Positions 54,844 to 62,675 of a stretch of DNA of 64,000 bases are shown one piece after another. The position numbers were made by a program, and so were the translations under genes. Positions within the stretch are counted from its first letter, which is position 1; the number at the start of each line of letters is the position of its first letter. Source of the DNA: CAXBDP01 sp041689935 (GTDB lineage: Bacteria > Bacteroidota > Bacteroidia > Cytophagales > Cyclobacteriaceae); contig JBDNFI010000087.1 of NCBI GenBank assembly GCA_041689935.1, forward strand, positions 62,001 to 126,000, read 5' to 3'. A model generated the notes under the pieces. It was not told the DNA's origin, did no database searches, and saw only the letters and a list, made by a program, of their open reading frames with translations.

Positions 54844-55887
54844 CTAAAACTTTGGAAGTGGTATGGGTCTTTTGTTTTTCACAGGTCTACGTTCAGCACT
54901 TACAGGAAATAGATAGGTAAGCGATAATTCATGTGCTCCGCCAGAACTTGCACCAAATCTTGAGACTGTAAAATCATAGCTATACCCCACCGAAAGATTA
55001 TCATAGCTAAGACCCACAAGCATAATCAATGACTCGTTATAGGGCAAAGTATTAAGCACGCCCACGGGCAAGCCTCTGTACCAAAGCCCTACCACCAATG
55101 GCTCGAGATACAAATAGGAGCCAATATCGAGTTGCTGAAAATTTGCTTGTGATCGATATTGAAATACTGGTACTATGGCCCTTTCTTTAAAAGTATAGGC
55201 AAGTTCATATTTTCTTGGTCCAGAAGACAATGGAATTTTCCAGCCACCATGAATGGAGGTGCGCATGGGCAATGTAGAAATTTCACCGGTAAGGCTTTCG
55301 TTTGGTTGGTTCACTTGAGCAAATGAAGCTCCCAACCACGCAGTCTCGGTATAGAAAAGCCCACCTAAATCGATGGTCAATAAATTCGTATTGAGGCCAC
55401 TGTTAGTGAGATTTGGTAAATTCGGATCGAAACCGCCAATGGGATTTAGCTGACTTGCAAAAACTAACTGACTGAAATCTACATTTCTACGCATATAGCC
55501 AACAGATACTCCCGGCCTAAAGGTGAGGGCATCGCTTAGGGGCAGTTGATACGCGTAGCTAAGTGCGGCAGAGGTAGATCTTAAGCCTGCGCTACCTTCT
55601 TGGTCGGTCATCAATAATATCCCCACACCGCTATTATACTTGGGCAAGGCGAAATCTGCCCAAGCGGTATACGTCACAAATGAGGATGGCAGAGATGGCC
55701 ATTGATTCCGATAATTGATTCCCATGCGGCCTTCCTCACCGCCTCCCGCAAAAGCTGGATTTAGATATAATTGAGAGGCATAAAATTGCGAGAACTGAGG
55801 ATCTTGAGCCCGCGCTTCCAGCAATGCAACGATCTGCAAAAATATCGATAGAGCTATGAAAAGTATGAATCTATGAGAAAAAGTCAT
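54844..55887 (-). CDS. PorP/SprF-family outer-membrane protein
   Basis: 347 residues: signal peptide (FILFIALSIFLQIVALLEARAQ), then DPQFSQFYASQLYLNPAFAGG, the hallmark opening of the PorP/SprF family of type IX secretion. The rest is a predicted beta-barrel. Family members are needed for secretion or surface attachment of specific T9SS cargo and often sit next to that cargo; no large cargo protein is adjacent here, only the M48 protease. One sense GCGGGAGG (55742). Confidence 0.88.
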   Translation of the reverse strand: MTFSHRFILFIALSIFLQIVALLEARAQDPQFSQFYASQLYLNPAFAGGGEEGRMGINYRNQWPSLPSSFVTYTAWADFALPKYNSGVGILLMTDQEGSAGLRSTSAALSYAYQLPLSDALTFRPGVSVGYMRRNVDFSQLVFASQLNPIGGFDPNLPNLTNSGLNTNLLTIDLGGLFYTETAWLGASFAQVNQPNESLTGEISTLPMRTSIHGGWKIPLSSGPRKYELAYTFKERAIVPVFQYRSQANFQQLDIGSYLYLEPLVVGLWYRGLPVGVLNTLPYNESLIMLVGLSYDNLSVGYSYDFTVSRFGASSGGAHELSLTYLFPVSAERRPVKNKRPIPLPKF

Positions 55888-56075
55888 TGAAACAACAACG
55901 AATAATATGATGTATTGATTTTAAAGGCCCGGCAATTTATACATAAAGTATCAGTTGTAAAATTGCTTTGAAAATAACCAGCCTAAATATGCCAACCTCG
56001 GCTCAATTATCGGTTGATAAATTCAAAATAAGGCTACAACTTGCCCGCCAATATTATTCAAAATCATTATTGAAA

Positions 56076-56687
56076 ATGGCCATTATAGATTTAACCTTAC
56101 CCATTACGGATAAACTTCCCGTATTTCCTGGTGATAAAGCACCTGTAATAGAAACAGCAGCAACTATTGCCAATGAAGGTTGGAATGCTCTACGATATTC
56201 GTTTGGGACCCACTTTGCCACACATATAGATGCCCCTTTTCACATGTTAGAAGATGGGAAAAAACTCACTGAGTTTCCGCCAGAGACATTCATTGGTGAG
56301 GCAATTTTAATAGATGTGAGAGGTCAATCTATCATTTCGGATCCGCTAGAAAATGTGCGGGAGGGTGATATCGTTTTCTTCCACACCGGCCACGTTCAGC
56401 ATATTCACGGCAATTATTTTGAAGGCAATCCAGTGATAAGTCCTGACACTGCGCAATTGCTCGTAGATAAGAAAGTGAAAATAGTAGGACTTGACTCTTT
56501 CACCCCAGATGGTGCGCCTTACAATGAGCATAAACTCTTTTTCCGAAACGAAATTTTAATTGTTGAGAACTTAGTGGGCTTAGAATTGTTAACAAGTGAG
56601 CGTTTTGAAATAATTATTGCACCGCTAAAAATTGATAATGCCGATGGAGCTCCCTGTAGAGTTTTTGCTCTAAATCAATCGTTGTAA
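56076..56687 (+). CDS. Cyclase family protein (kynurenine formamidase-like)
   Basis: About 203 residues from the ATG at 56076 (MAIIDLTLPITDKLPVFPGD), the usual family start; an upstream in-frame TTG at 55968 adds a poorly conserved extension. The metal-binding motif H-x-x-T-H-x-D-A-P-x-H is seen as GTHFATHIDAPFHML. Probably a zinc- or manganese-dependent amidohydrolase. No tryptophan-degradation gene is near, so the substrate is open. One sense GCGGGAGG (56357). Confidence 0.85.
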   Translation: MAIIDLTLPITDKLPVFPGDKAPVIETAATIANEGWNALRYSFGTHFATHIDAPFHMLEDGKKLTEFPPETFIGEAILIDVRGQSIISDPLENVREGDIVFFHTGHVQHIHGNYFEGNPVISPDTAQLLVDKKVKIVGLDSFTPDGAPYNEHKLFFRNEILIVENLVGLELLTSERFEIIIAPLKIDNADGAPCRVFALNQSL

Positions 56688-56720
56688 AATCTAATCGCTC
56701 ATTTTAGTTATTTTTTATTG

Positions 56721-56751
56721 CCTCAATAGCTAGTTAATCGCTATATTGAGG
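56721..56751 (+). terminator. Terminator-like hairpin after the cyclase gene
   Basis: CCTCAATAGC (56721-56730) pairs with GCTATATTGAGG (56740-56751) with a two-base bulge; followed by TTTAATTTA. The T tract is weak. Confidence 0.45.
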
Positions 56752-56785
56752 TTTAATTTATTTCACTCTAGTATAAAAATCTCTT

Positions 56786-57784
56786 ATGGATCCAGTTTCT
56801 CTATTTGGCGCTCCTACAATTTCTCTTGACGATTTAGGTTTTATTGAAAAAAGTGCCCCCGAAATAATCGTTTGGGCAGCTCCTGTTATGTTCTTATTCG
56901 CCATTTTAGAATATTATATTTCCAAAAAGCAAAATCACGGCTTTTACGAATCCAAAGAAACCATGGGTTCTGTGTTGGTAGGTGTTGGCAATGTGATTAT
57001 TAGCTTTCTGATCAAAGCAGCATTATTATTAGTGGTGGTGGTGATATACAATCTTGTGCCTTGGCGCATGCAACTCAACTGGTGGACCTTCATTCCTGCC
57101 TATATATTTTGGGATTTTTGCAGCTATTGGGCTCACAGAGTATCCCATAATCAGCGTTTTTGGTGGGCTACACATATAGTCCATCACTCTGGCGAAAAGT
57201 ACAACCTGACTGTTTCATTCAGACTTAGCTGGGTTCAGCATATTAAAATCATCTTCTTTGTGCCAGCTATGTTTATTGGCTTTCACCCGATTATCATTTT
57301 TGTCACAAACCAAATTGCAGTGCTTTTCCAATTTTGGGTGCATACAGAGTATATACGCAAGCTGCACCCTGCTATCGAGTACGTATTTGCTACACCGAGC
57401 AATCACCGAGTACACCACGGCTCACAAGAACAGTATATCGATAGAAATTTTGGGGCAACATTTGTCCTTTGGGACAGAATATTTGGCACGTATGAGCCTG
57501 AAGGAGAGAAAGTAGCCTACGGCCTTACGACCAATATAGAGAATAAGGCAAATCCATTACACATCAATTTTCACGAATACAGGGAAATTTGGAAAGACGT
57601 AAAAGAAGCAGATACCTTTGGCGAGAAAATGTACGCAATCTTCGGCAGCCCAATAAAGATTGACCAAGCCAAAAAAAGAAAAGCTGCTTTGGCGCTTGAA
57701 AAGGAAAAATCTGTTGAAAAACAGACGAATACTTATCAAAACGGCATTAAAAACCTATCCTTAGAAACTGCCTCCAGAAAATAA
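56786..57784 (+). CDS. Sterol desaturase / fatty acid hydroxylase family enzyme
   Basis: 332-residue membrane di-iron enzyme. Hydrophobic helices near 33-47, 67-88 and 104-120, and the histidine boxes HRVSH, HIVHHS, HRVHHGSQ in the expected order (last in NHRVHHGSQEQYIDRNFG). Adds a hydroxyl group or double bond to a lipid; the substrate cannot be assigned. The C-terminal ~60 residues are charged and lysine-rich. A strong hairpin follows the stop. Confidence 0.88.
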   Translation: MDPVSLFGAPTISLDDLGFIEKSAPEIIVWAAPVMFLFAILEYYISKKQNHGFYESKETMGSVLVGVGNVIISFLIKAALLLVVVVIYNLVPWRMQLNWWTFIPAYIFWDFCSYWAHRVSHNQRFWWATHIVHHSGEKYNLTVSFRLSWVQHIKIIFFVPAMFIGFHPIIIFVTNQIAVLFQFWVHTEYIRKLHPAIEYVFATPSNHRVHHGSQEQYIDRNFGATFVLWDRIFGTYEPEGEKVAYGLTTNIENKANPLHINFHEYREIWKDVKEADTFGEKMYAIFGSPIKIDQAKKRKAALALEKEKSVEKQTNTYQNGIKNLSLETASRK

Positions 57785-57790
57785 GAAACC

Positions 57791-57827
57791 ATTAGAAGAG
57801 CATTTGGGATTCAGATGCTCTTCTAAT
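57791..57827 (+). terminator. Hairpin terminator, possibly bidirectional
   Basis: Perfect 13-bp stem ATTAGAAGAGCAT (57791-57803)/ATGCTCTTCTAAT (57815-57827), 11-nt loop, then CTTTT. It lies between the convergent desaturase gene and the CPYC lipoprotein gene. Confidence 0.75.
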
Positions 57828-57857
57828 CTTTTAGATAAAAATCTAGGTTCGAACGAT

Positions 57858-58322
57858 TCATTTGATTTCTAAACCATTAAACTTCACAGAAATAAGTTCA
57901 TCAAGTATAGCTGCGTTCGCAGAATTAATTTTTAGTAAGTCCTTAATGTTGCCAACTTCACTAAGGATAAGAACTGGATTCTTATCATTTAGATCACTCA
58001 AAACTTTAACTAATTTTTCAGAAGCTTTGTAAATCACCCTTCCTTCGTCAAACCCGAGTATCCTGTCTTTTATTTTGGAATTTCTAATATTATAAACCTC
58101 ATACTTAACTATAATCCAATCATTTGGATTTTCTTTTAAGTAAGCATAAGTATTTTCTCTACAATAGGGACAGCCTGTTTCTGATATAAAGAAAATAAAC
58201 TTTTCATCGACTAACTCTGGGAATTCATTATCAATAATACTTTCAAACTCAGCGAATGTATCTTGATTTTGTTGACATCCACTAATAAATACTAAAGATA
58301 TCCAAATGCATAAAATCTTCAT
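57858..58322 (-). CDS. Small lipoprotein with CPYC (thioredoxin-like) motif
   Basis: 154 residues. Signal peptide and lipobox FISGC (Cys16), then a segment KFIFFISETGCPYCRENTY with C51-P-Y-C54, as in thioredoxin-fold oxidoreductases after their first beta strand. The remainder (NPVLILSEVGNIKDLLKI) could complete the fold, though no clear cis-Pro is obvious. Probable envelope thiol-disulfide protein. Its start overlaps the end of the upstream propeller gene by 41 bp, so both belong to one message. Confidence 0.6.
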   Translation of the reverse strand: MKILCIWISLVFISGCQQNQDTFAEFESIIDNEFPELVDEKFIFFISETGCPYCRENTYAYLKENPNDWIIVKYEVYNIRNSKIKDRILGFDEGRVIYKASEKLVKVLSDLNDKNPVLILSEVGNIKDLLKINSANAAILDELISVKFNGLEIK

Positions 58323-59451
58323 TGATATTATTCTTTACCCTGTTAATTAATATGATTCCGTACCTACTTACCACTAGATTATAGGGTTCATATTCATCAT
58401 TTCTATTTGGAAATACAGCAGTACCTTCATAATTAAAATCTTCATCGAAAATAAGAATTTTAAATGGCCTTCTAGCTCTAGTATATGAATTATTGTACTT
58501 TTCTAATAGCTCATCATCCTGCAAGGAAATAATTGGAGTCTCTACAACTCTTAAGTATTTATTATTAATTTTATCCACTAAAAATGATGAATAAGCAGGA
58601 ATTTTTATTTCATTCTTAAATATTTCAAATTGATCGTTGGTATTAATTTTTTGGAAGGAATTATTTTCCTGATGAAACTCATAGCCCATATTTACTTTAC
58701 GAACTATATTTCCTTCCAAATCAAAAATTATAACAGAATCTTGATAAGGAAACGAAGCCATTAAAAACTCTCCACTTAGGTCTTCTGAAAGAAAAATATC
58801 AAGGCCCTTTATTGTTGACTGAGGTTCAGGATAATTTTTAGGGTAATTTCCAAAATATTCTTGGCTACCTGTATCAAAATTATACTTCATTATCACTTTA
58901 TTGTCAGTTTCCTCGCCAAGTTCCTTATCAGCACTAAAGGGTCGATTATCTGGTAAGGGTAAGAAAAGATAATCGTCAATAACGGTAAGCCGATGACCTG
59001 CAAATATCCTAGGCATTGAAAATCTATTTCTTCTTTGTTCCACACTTACTAGCAAATGTCTTTGATAAACAGAATCACGATAATTAATAGTTGTAACAAA
59101 AGGCGGAAGGAAGTCTGAGACTAGTAAACTGTCCATATCATAAAAATGAAACTGACCAACTCTTCCTACATTGTTAGGTCCTTCTGAAGGGAAAAATATA
59201 TTTTTTATAAAATCACCTGACCTGAAGTTATAAATTTTAATGGAATTATCGGGTTGATTTCGAAGGGCAATTACTTCGACTTTTTCAAATACTATATACT
59301 CAAACACCAATGGAGAATTTGAAGTAATTGAATCCAATTTCAATTTATTCTCTGAAACTAATTCAACAGATTTGAATTTTTCCTTCTGGTAAAAATTATC
59401 TGAATCACATCCAAATAATAGCATTATAGTTAATAATATGTATTTATTCAA
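58282..59451 (-). CDS. Six-bladed propeller-type lipoprotein of the peptide cassette
   Basis: 389 residues; signal peptide with lipobox LLFGC (about residue 15). Repeated beta-propeller-like strands (SIKIYNFRSGDFIKNIFFPSEGPNNVG, DSVIIFDLEGNIVRKV, FKILIFDEDFNYEGTAVF). The G-P-N-x-x-G turn is shared with the protein at 60170-61243 (GGGPNEIG). Family role unknown. Lies 61 bp after the small Cys-rich peptide gene and overlaps the CPYC lipoprotein gene. AT-rich relative to core genes; contains no GCGGGAGG. Confidence 0.65.
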   Translation of the reverse strand: MNKYILLTIMLLFGCDSDNFYQKEKFKSVELVSENKLKLDSITSNSPLVFEYIVFEKVEVIALRNQPDNSIKIYNFRSGDFIKNIFFPSEGPNNVGRVGQFHFYDMDSLLVSDFLPPFVTTINYRDSVYQRHLLVSVEQRRNRFSMPRIFAGHRLTVIDDYLFLPLPDNRPFSADKELGEETDNKVIMKYNFDTGSQEYFGNYPKNYPEPQSTIKGLDIFLSEDLSGEFLMASFPYQDSVIIFDLEGNIVRKVNMGYEFHQENNSFQKINTNDQFEIFKNEIKIPAYSSFLVDKINNKYLRVVETPIISLQDDELLEKYNNSYTRARRPFKILIFDEDFNYEGTAVFPNRNDEYEPYNLVVSRYGIILINRVKNNINEDFMHLDIFSIY

Positions 59452-59512
59452 CTTTAGTGAAAATTAAGCCGCTGATTTAATAACCAGCGGCAATGAAAAA
59501 AAATTATTCAAC

Positions 59513-59707
59513 TTATTCAATATCATAAACACATTGAAGGCCCCAAGAATAGCAGATACAATCGTCACCGACAGTGACCATTATCGCATCATTCCTAATA
59601 TCCCCATCAGGCCATGCATTACATGGGCCAGCACTGGCAGGGAAGTAAAGCATTACTGAAGCGAACAGCAGAATGCTAGCGAACAAAACATTTAATCTCT
59701 TTTTCAT
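59513..59707 (-). CDS. Small secreted Cys-rich peptide
   Basis: 64 residues: Sec signal peptide MKKRLNVLFASILLFASVML..., probable cleavage after PASA (residue 26), leaving a 38-residue acidic mature peptide with four cysteines at 29, 50, 52 and 59, enough for two disulfides. In layout it recalls the NVEALA-type small peptides that neighbour propeller lipoprotein genes in Bacteroidota, but it lacks the NVEALA motif itself. Start supported by the good signal peptide. The upstream 39-95 bp is a seven-unit tandem repeat. Function unknown. Confidence 0.65.
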   Translation of the reverse strand: MKKRLNVLFASILLFASVMLYFPASAGPCNAWPDGDIRNDAIMVTVGDDCICYSWGLQCVYDIE

Positions 59708-59745
59708 CTTAATAAAATTTTGGTTAGAAATACAATTAAGATCAC

Positions 59746-59801
59746 AATTAATGAATTAATGAATTAATGAATTAATGAATTAATGAATTAATGAATTAAT
59801 G
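59746..59801. repeat. Tandem repeat, seven perfect copies of AATTAATG
   Basis: Seven exact 8-bp units with a degenerate eighth (AATTGATA). Lies 39 bp upstream of the Cys-rich peptide start, i.e. in its leader or promoter zone. The related copy of this upstream block at 61281-61291 has only about one unit. Confidence 0.9.
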
Positions 59802-59808
59802 AATTGAT

Positions 59809-60144
59809 ATGCAAATTTTTTACAAACTATTTTTTTACATAGTTGATACTATTAGTCTTATTTGAAATTTTTCTCGTACCAAATAATATAAAAAACGCTC
59901 TAAATTCTTTTAATTTGATGATTTTGAAATAGATAAGAAAAAAAATTAAAGTATGGTTTTATACTAAACCATTTTCGACGCATCTACAATCTTGCTAGCG
60001 TTCACATATATCGCTATCACTTTACTAAACTGCGCACAAACTATTTAGGGCAATAAGTTACTGATTTTAGGCGAGTAGGATGGATTTTCTTTAAAAATAG
60101 AACCGCCGCTGAACATAGGTGGCACACACGGAACGCTTGCGCCA
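59809..60144. repeat. Direct repeat block, copy 1 (about 336 bp)
   Basis: Homologous to 61292-61708. Near-identical over 59966-60016 (AAACCATTTTCGACGCATCT...) and 60035-60144 (CACAAACTATTTAGGGC... to CTTGCGCCA), more diverged near the peptide gene. It fills most of the 462-bp gap between the peptide gene and the propeller gene at 60170. No protein-coding content is convincing. Both copies lie upstream of a minus-strand gene. Confidence 0.8.
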
Positions 60145-60169
60145 GGTTAGGACTATAATTTACAAAACT

Positions 60170-61243
60170 TTAAAACAAATGATGCAACGCTTTAGGTATC
60201 TCTGCCTTCCCAATGGAATGATCTTCTGGAGCTAGGTTAGACCAGGGCTCGAAATAAAGAGCTTTGTTTCCAAAGTCAATAGTCATCCTTCTTATAGCTT
60301 GATCTAATTTCAGATTGCCAACATGGTTGAGTTCATAATCATAAATCTCAATTATTGGCTCAAATACTCTTTTGGAGAAACTGTCGAATGAGCCATTGTT
60401 ATTAACAGCATATATAAAATCAGGCCCCGCAATTACCTGATAATATTGTTGAGCAGTACCTCTATCTTTTGCCATTGCTGTATCAGTGTCATAGTCATCG
60501 ACAATTATCTCAATGTCTTTGGTTTTTAATTGATTTATTAAATTCAAATTTTGATCATATAAAATGATATATGGAAAATTTATAAGGGCCGTAACCAATA
60601 TTTTTCGACTTGGTTGAAAATCCATATTTTTGAAATACAGCATATTACGAGCCATTCCAGTTTGAGGCGCATTTAATGGAGGATGAAAATCATAGAAGGC
60701 TTCCATATTTTCCTCAAAATCAATTTTTTGAAAATTATGCCCACCTCGAATTGAATTGGTAATAAAACCGTTATCAGTTTTAGCCATTTGAGCCCAATTA
60801 ACTAAATTTGCCTTTAAGGAATACTCTTGCTCAAATGTTAGCTTTCCTTCTATTAATTGAAGCTTGAATACCAATTGTTTATTCGGATCCCAATAGCGCA
60901 CCCCGTCATTTAGCGACACTTCTCCTCCTGCAGCAAAAGGTCTTAATTGACCGATTTCGTTAGGCCCACCTCCTTTTGTGGCAATCCATTCCTCCGTTCT
61001 AGTGGCCAAATTAACTACTTGCAGCACTGTATCCTTACATGCATTTATAATTAGCATAAAATTATCAGCGGTATAAGTAACATACTCAGGACACCAAGTG
61101 AAAATATCCTCCACATAAGTCACTTGTGCTTCTGCTGCAACAAATTTAATTTCTTCTGTTTCTTCCACATCGGAACATGAAAGAACAACTAGGGCAAGAC
61201 AAAAGCCCAAACCCAAAGATGAAACTGCACTTTTAATTTTCAT
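60170..61243 (-). CDS. Propeller-type lipoprotein flanked by direct repeats
   Basis: 357 residues; signal peptide with lipobox LVVLSC near residue 23. Beta-rich body with the G-G-G-P-N-E-I-G turn (after EEWIATK) and repeats such as VRYWDPNKQLVFKLQL, PYIILYDQNLNLINQ. Related in style to the propeller protein at 58282-59451 and to that at 3340-4455, but not closely. Bracketed by the two copies of a 340-420 bp direct repeat. No GCGGGAGG inside. Function unknown. Confidence 0.65.
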   Translation of the reverse strand: MKIKSAVSSLGLGFCLALVVLSCSDVEETEEIKFVAAEAQVTYVEDIFTWCPEYVTYTADNFMLIINACKDTVLQVVNLATRTEEWIATKGGGPNEIGQLRPFAAGGEVSLNDGVRYWDPNKQLVFKLQLIEGKLTFEQEYSLKANLVNWAQMAKTDNGFITNSIRGGHNFQKIDFEENMEAFYDFHPPLNAPQTGMARNMLYFKNMDFQPSRKILVTALINFPYIILYDQNLNLINQLKTKDIEIIVDDYDTDTAMAKDRGTAQQYYQVIAGPDFIYAVNNNGSFDSFSKRVFEPIIEIYDYELNHVGNLKLDQAIRRMTIDFGNKALYFEPWSNLAPEDHSIGKAEIPKALHHLF

Positions 61244-61291
61244 AATTCAATCATTTTTTGACCTTCAAGTAGATAATCTTAATGAATTAAC

Positions 61292-61708
61292 ATGCAAATT
61301 ATTTTCAGACTATTTCTCGACATAGTTGATATTAATAGTCTTATTAGAAATTGTTTAAATTCCAATAGTATAAAAATCAGCTCAAATTCTCTTAATTCGA
61401 TGATTTTGATACAGATAAGAAAAAATTAAAAATTTTATAGTATGATTTTTATGGGAAACCATTTTCGACGCATCTACAATCTTGCTAGCGTTCACGTATA
61501 TCGCTAGGTAGCACACGCGTTTCGCGTGTGACTCTATCCAATTCCTAACATGCCAATGTCTTTGAAACAACAAAGGCATTGGTATTTTAAAAATTGCACA
61601 CAAACTATTTAGGGCAATAAGTTACTGATTTTAGGCGAGTAGGATGGATTTTCTTTAAAAATAGAACCGCCGCTAACCATAGGTGCCACACACGGAACAC
61701 TTGCGCCA
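61292..61708. repeat. Direct repeat block, copy 2 (about 417 bp) with hairpin insert
   Basis: Second copy of the block at 59809-60144, starting 48 bp upstream of the propeller gene. It holds about 90 bp (61507-61596) not found in copy 1. That insert contains CACACGCG-TTT-CGCGTGTG (61512-61530, perfect) and a 14-bp stem with two wobble pairs (61551-61564/61571-61584). Just before it, CTAGCG (61485-61490) pairs with CGCTAG (61502-61507). Confidence 0.8.
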
Positions 61709-61965
61709 AAAGAGATTTTAGTGACGAAAGTTCCACCTATTTATCGTTCCACAAGCACATAAACCAGCTAGTTTAACCTAGCTTCAATTGATAATACAAT
61801 AGATGTTTTCCACATCTAAATCAAAAAATCATTCAGTTGCAGTACCCATGGAATCAAGCCTTTAGTACCCTGATCGAAAAAGTAAACTCATATAAACGGT
61901 GAAAACATAATACTTAGTGCAACCTTTTGGGCAAATCATGCATCTTACCTACAAAATAACGTATC
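61709..61965. other. Intergenic stretch without recognised content
   Basis: Between repeat copy 2 and the GIN-domain gene. I see no gene, RNA or convincing promoter; it must contain the start signals for the plus-strand gene at 61966. Confidence 0.5.
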
Positions 61966-62664
61966 ATGAAAACTACTTTTAGTACCCAATTCTTCATTTT
62001 CTTTTATACACTCATCTCTATTGCCTTTGTCGCCAATGGCCAAACCTCCTCTCAAGATAGGCCCGTAGGTTCGTTTACTGGAATAGATGTAGGAAGCGCT
62101 TTTGAAGTGATCCTCACACAGGGCGATGACCACAAAGTAGTGGTAGAGGTCGAAGATAAACTTCACCAAAAAGTGGATGTAGAAGTGAGAAACAATACGC
62201 TCTACATAAAAACCAATGGTAGATTTACCACCAAAAGGAAGATGGCAGTGTATATTACTTTCGCACAACTAGAAAAAATGAATTTTAGCGGTGCCAGCAA
62301 AGTATCTGCTACTACAGACATCAAAGGCGATGATTTGGAAATAGAGTTGTCGGGTGCAAGCAAATTAGATTTAAGACTAATTGTAAATGATTTGGAGTTC
62401 AGCGGATCAGGCGCAAGCAATACCGTCTTAGGCGGAAGTTGCAATAGCTTAGATTTGGAATTGAGCGGTGCAAGTAAATTTTCAGCCTTTGATCTTCCTG
62501 CCAATAGTGCCTCACTAAACCTCTCTGGAGCAAGCAAAGTAGATGTAAATGTAACACAACGTATAGATGTGAATGCAAGTGGCAGCTCCAAAATTACCTA
62601 TAAAGGAAATGCGAGAACCGGAAAATTAATTACAAGCGGTTCTTCTTCCATCAGAAAGCTCTAA
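61966..62664 (+). CDS. GIN-domain (DUF2807) secreted protein
   Basis: 232 residues, signal peptide ending near FVANGQ. The first third shows FTGIDVGSAFEVILTQGDDHKVVVEVEDKL, the start of the head-GIN (putative auto-transporter adhesin) domain; the rest is a short-period beta-helix-like ladder built on repeated S-G-A-S-K steps (at least six, e.g. FSGASKVSA, LSGASKLDL, LSGASKFSA). Extracytoplasmic; role in adhesion or signalling is only inferred from the family. Confidence 0.85.
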   Translation: MKTTFSTQFFIFFYTLISIAFVANGQTSSQDRPVGSFTGIDVGSAFEVILTQGDDHKVVVEVEDKLHQKVDVEVRNNTLYIKTNGRFTTKRKMAVYITFAQLEKMNFSGASKVSATTDIKGDDLEIELSGASKLDLRLIVNDLEFSGSGASNTVLGGSCNSLDLELSGASKFSAFDLPANSASLNLSGASKVDVNVTQRIDVNASGSSKITYKGNARTGKLITSGSSSIRKL

Positions 62665-62675
62665 CCCACAGGGCG

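Noticed and set aside
59746..59801. Tandem repeats as a possible CRISPR array
   Set aside because: Units are 8 bp with no spacers and no cas genes are present.
61382..61603. Minus-strand frame of 73 codons in repeat copy 2
   Set aside because: It runs through hairpins and the insert, is not preserved in copy 1, and has no protein-like features.
59809..61708. Direct repeats as ends of a composite transposon around the propeller gene
   Set aside because: No transposase or terminal inverted repeats were seen, and both copies stand in the same place relative to a gene start, which favours duplicated upstream regions.
61485..61708. Structured block as a retron or similar RNA
   Set aside because: No reverse transcriptase gene is nearby; hairpins alone are not enough.
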